Origin: Phascolarctos cinereus
Taxonomy: Eukaryota > Chordata > Mammalia > Diprotodontia > Phascolarctidae
DNA: 64,000 nucleotides
Reading direction: 5' to 3'
Assembly: GCF_002099425.1 (NCBI RefSeq)
Contig: NW_018343979.1
Coordinates: 5,282,001-5,346,000, forward strand
Each line of letters opens with the position of its first letter. The first letter of the stretch is position 1. Below, piece by piece: positions 63,955 to 64,000 of this stretch. The notes under the pieces were generated by a model, which did no database searches, was not told the origin of the DNA, and was given only the letters and a program-made list of their open reading frames with translations. Made by a program: the position numbers and the translations under genes.

Positions 63955-64000
63955 TAGTTTTGGGGGGTTTTGGGGGGATTTTGTTGTTTTAGGCAGTAGG
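63955..64000 (-). mobile_element. Start of a probable SINE insertion in the L1
   Basis: L1 sequence stops after GAATAGAATTTTAG. A T/G-rich run leads to TTTTAGGCAGTAGG, which resembles the reversed poly-A tail and AGGCAATNGGG start of the SINEs at 18.9 and 59.8 kb. The window ends before this can be confirmed. Confidence 0.4.

Noticed and set aside
1-64000. Bacterial-type features: operons, CRISPR arrays, terminators, riboswitches
   Set aside because: Base composition, repeat content and lack of coding density show vertebrate DNA; no array or operon pattern is present.
1-64000. Host protein-coding exons and tRNA or rRNA genes
   Set aside because: No frame with recognisable domain content lies outside transposons. 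tRNA-like A and B boxes occur only as decayed SINE heads.

Overview
This 64 kb window is AT-rich vertebrate nuclear DNA, almost certainly from a marsupial, and it looks like a gene desert or a very long intron. I could not support any host exon, RNA gene, promoter or CpG island. The marsupial call rests on the mix of elements: L1 and half-L1 copies, CR1 and L2 LINEs, a Dong/R4-type LINE, an RTE-like LINE with an AAC-type tail, MIR/CORE-type SINEs, and tRNA-derived SINEs whose 3' tail carries the RTE-like string with GGGGTCATAAAGAGTCAGAC. I know this combination from marsupials and not from eutherians. Family names come from remembered consensus sequences, not from a search.

Layout. 0-13 kb holds a 3' fragment of the RTE-like LINE at the very start, SINEs, a CR1 split by an L1, an L1 3' end with an 18-bp target-site duplication, a CR1 block at 8.5-9.0 kb, a short R4 3' end, a minus-strand CR1, and a nested CR1/L2/old-repeat composite at 12.1-13.3 kb containing an exact 162-bp local duplication. 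13-24 kb holds purine/pyrimidine microsatellites, an L2-L1-L2 block, SINEs and two more CR1 copies. 24.1-25.9 kb is a minus-strand R4-type LINE fragment with RT C-terminal and endonuclease-region similarity. 26.6-27.3 kb is an unclassified, less AT-rich block next to an L1 3' end. 29.1-33.2 kb is a nearly full-length, coding-dead RTE-like LINE on the minus strand. 34-44 kb is mostly single-copy AT-rich DNA with SINEs, microsatellites and an L1 3' end. 44.8-47.5 kb and 60.0-61.8 kb hold two copies of one half-L1 (HAL1-like) element. 47.5-60 kb is largely unassigned sequence with old L2 and SINE pieces. The last 1.6 kb is the 5' part of an L1 that runs off the right edge.

How the parts work together: nothing acts as a pathway or operon. 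The window is a layered record of retrotransposition. Several nestings give a relative order: L1 into CR1, SINE into CR1, SINE into SINE, and SINE into the L2 3' end. A handful of repeat-free stretches with dense homeodomain, POU and E-box-like motifs are the only places where host function seems plausible. I found no novel coding system.
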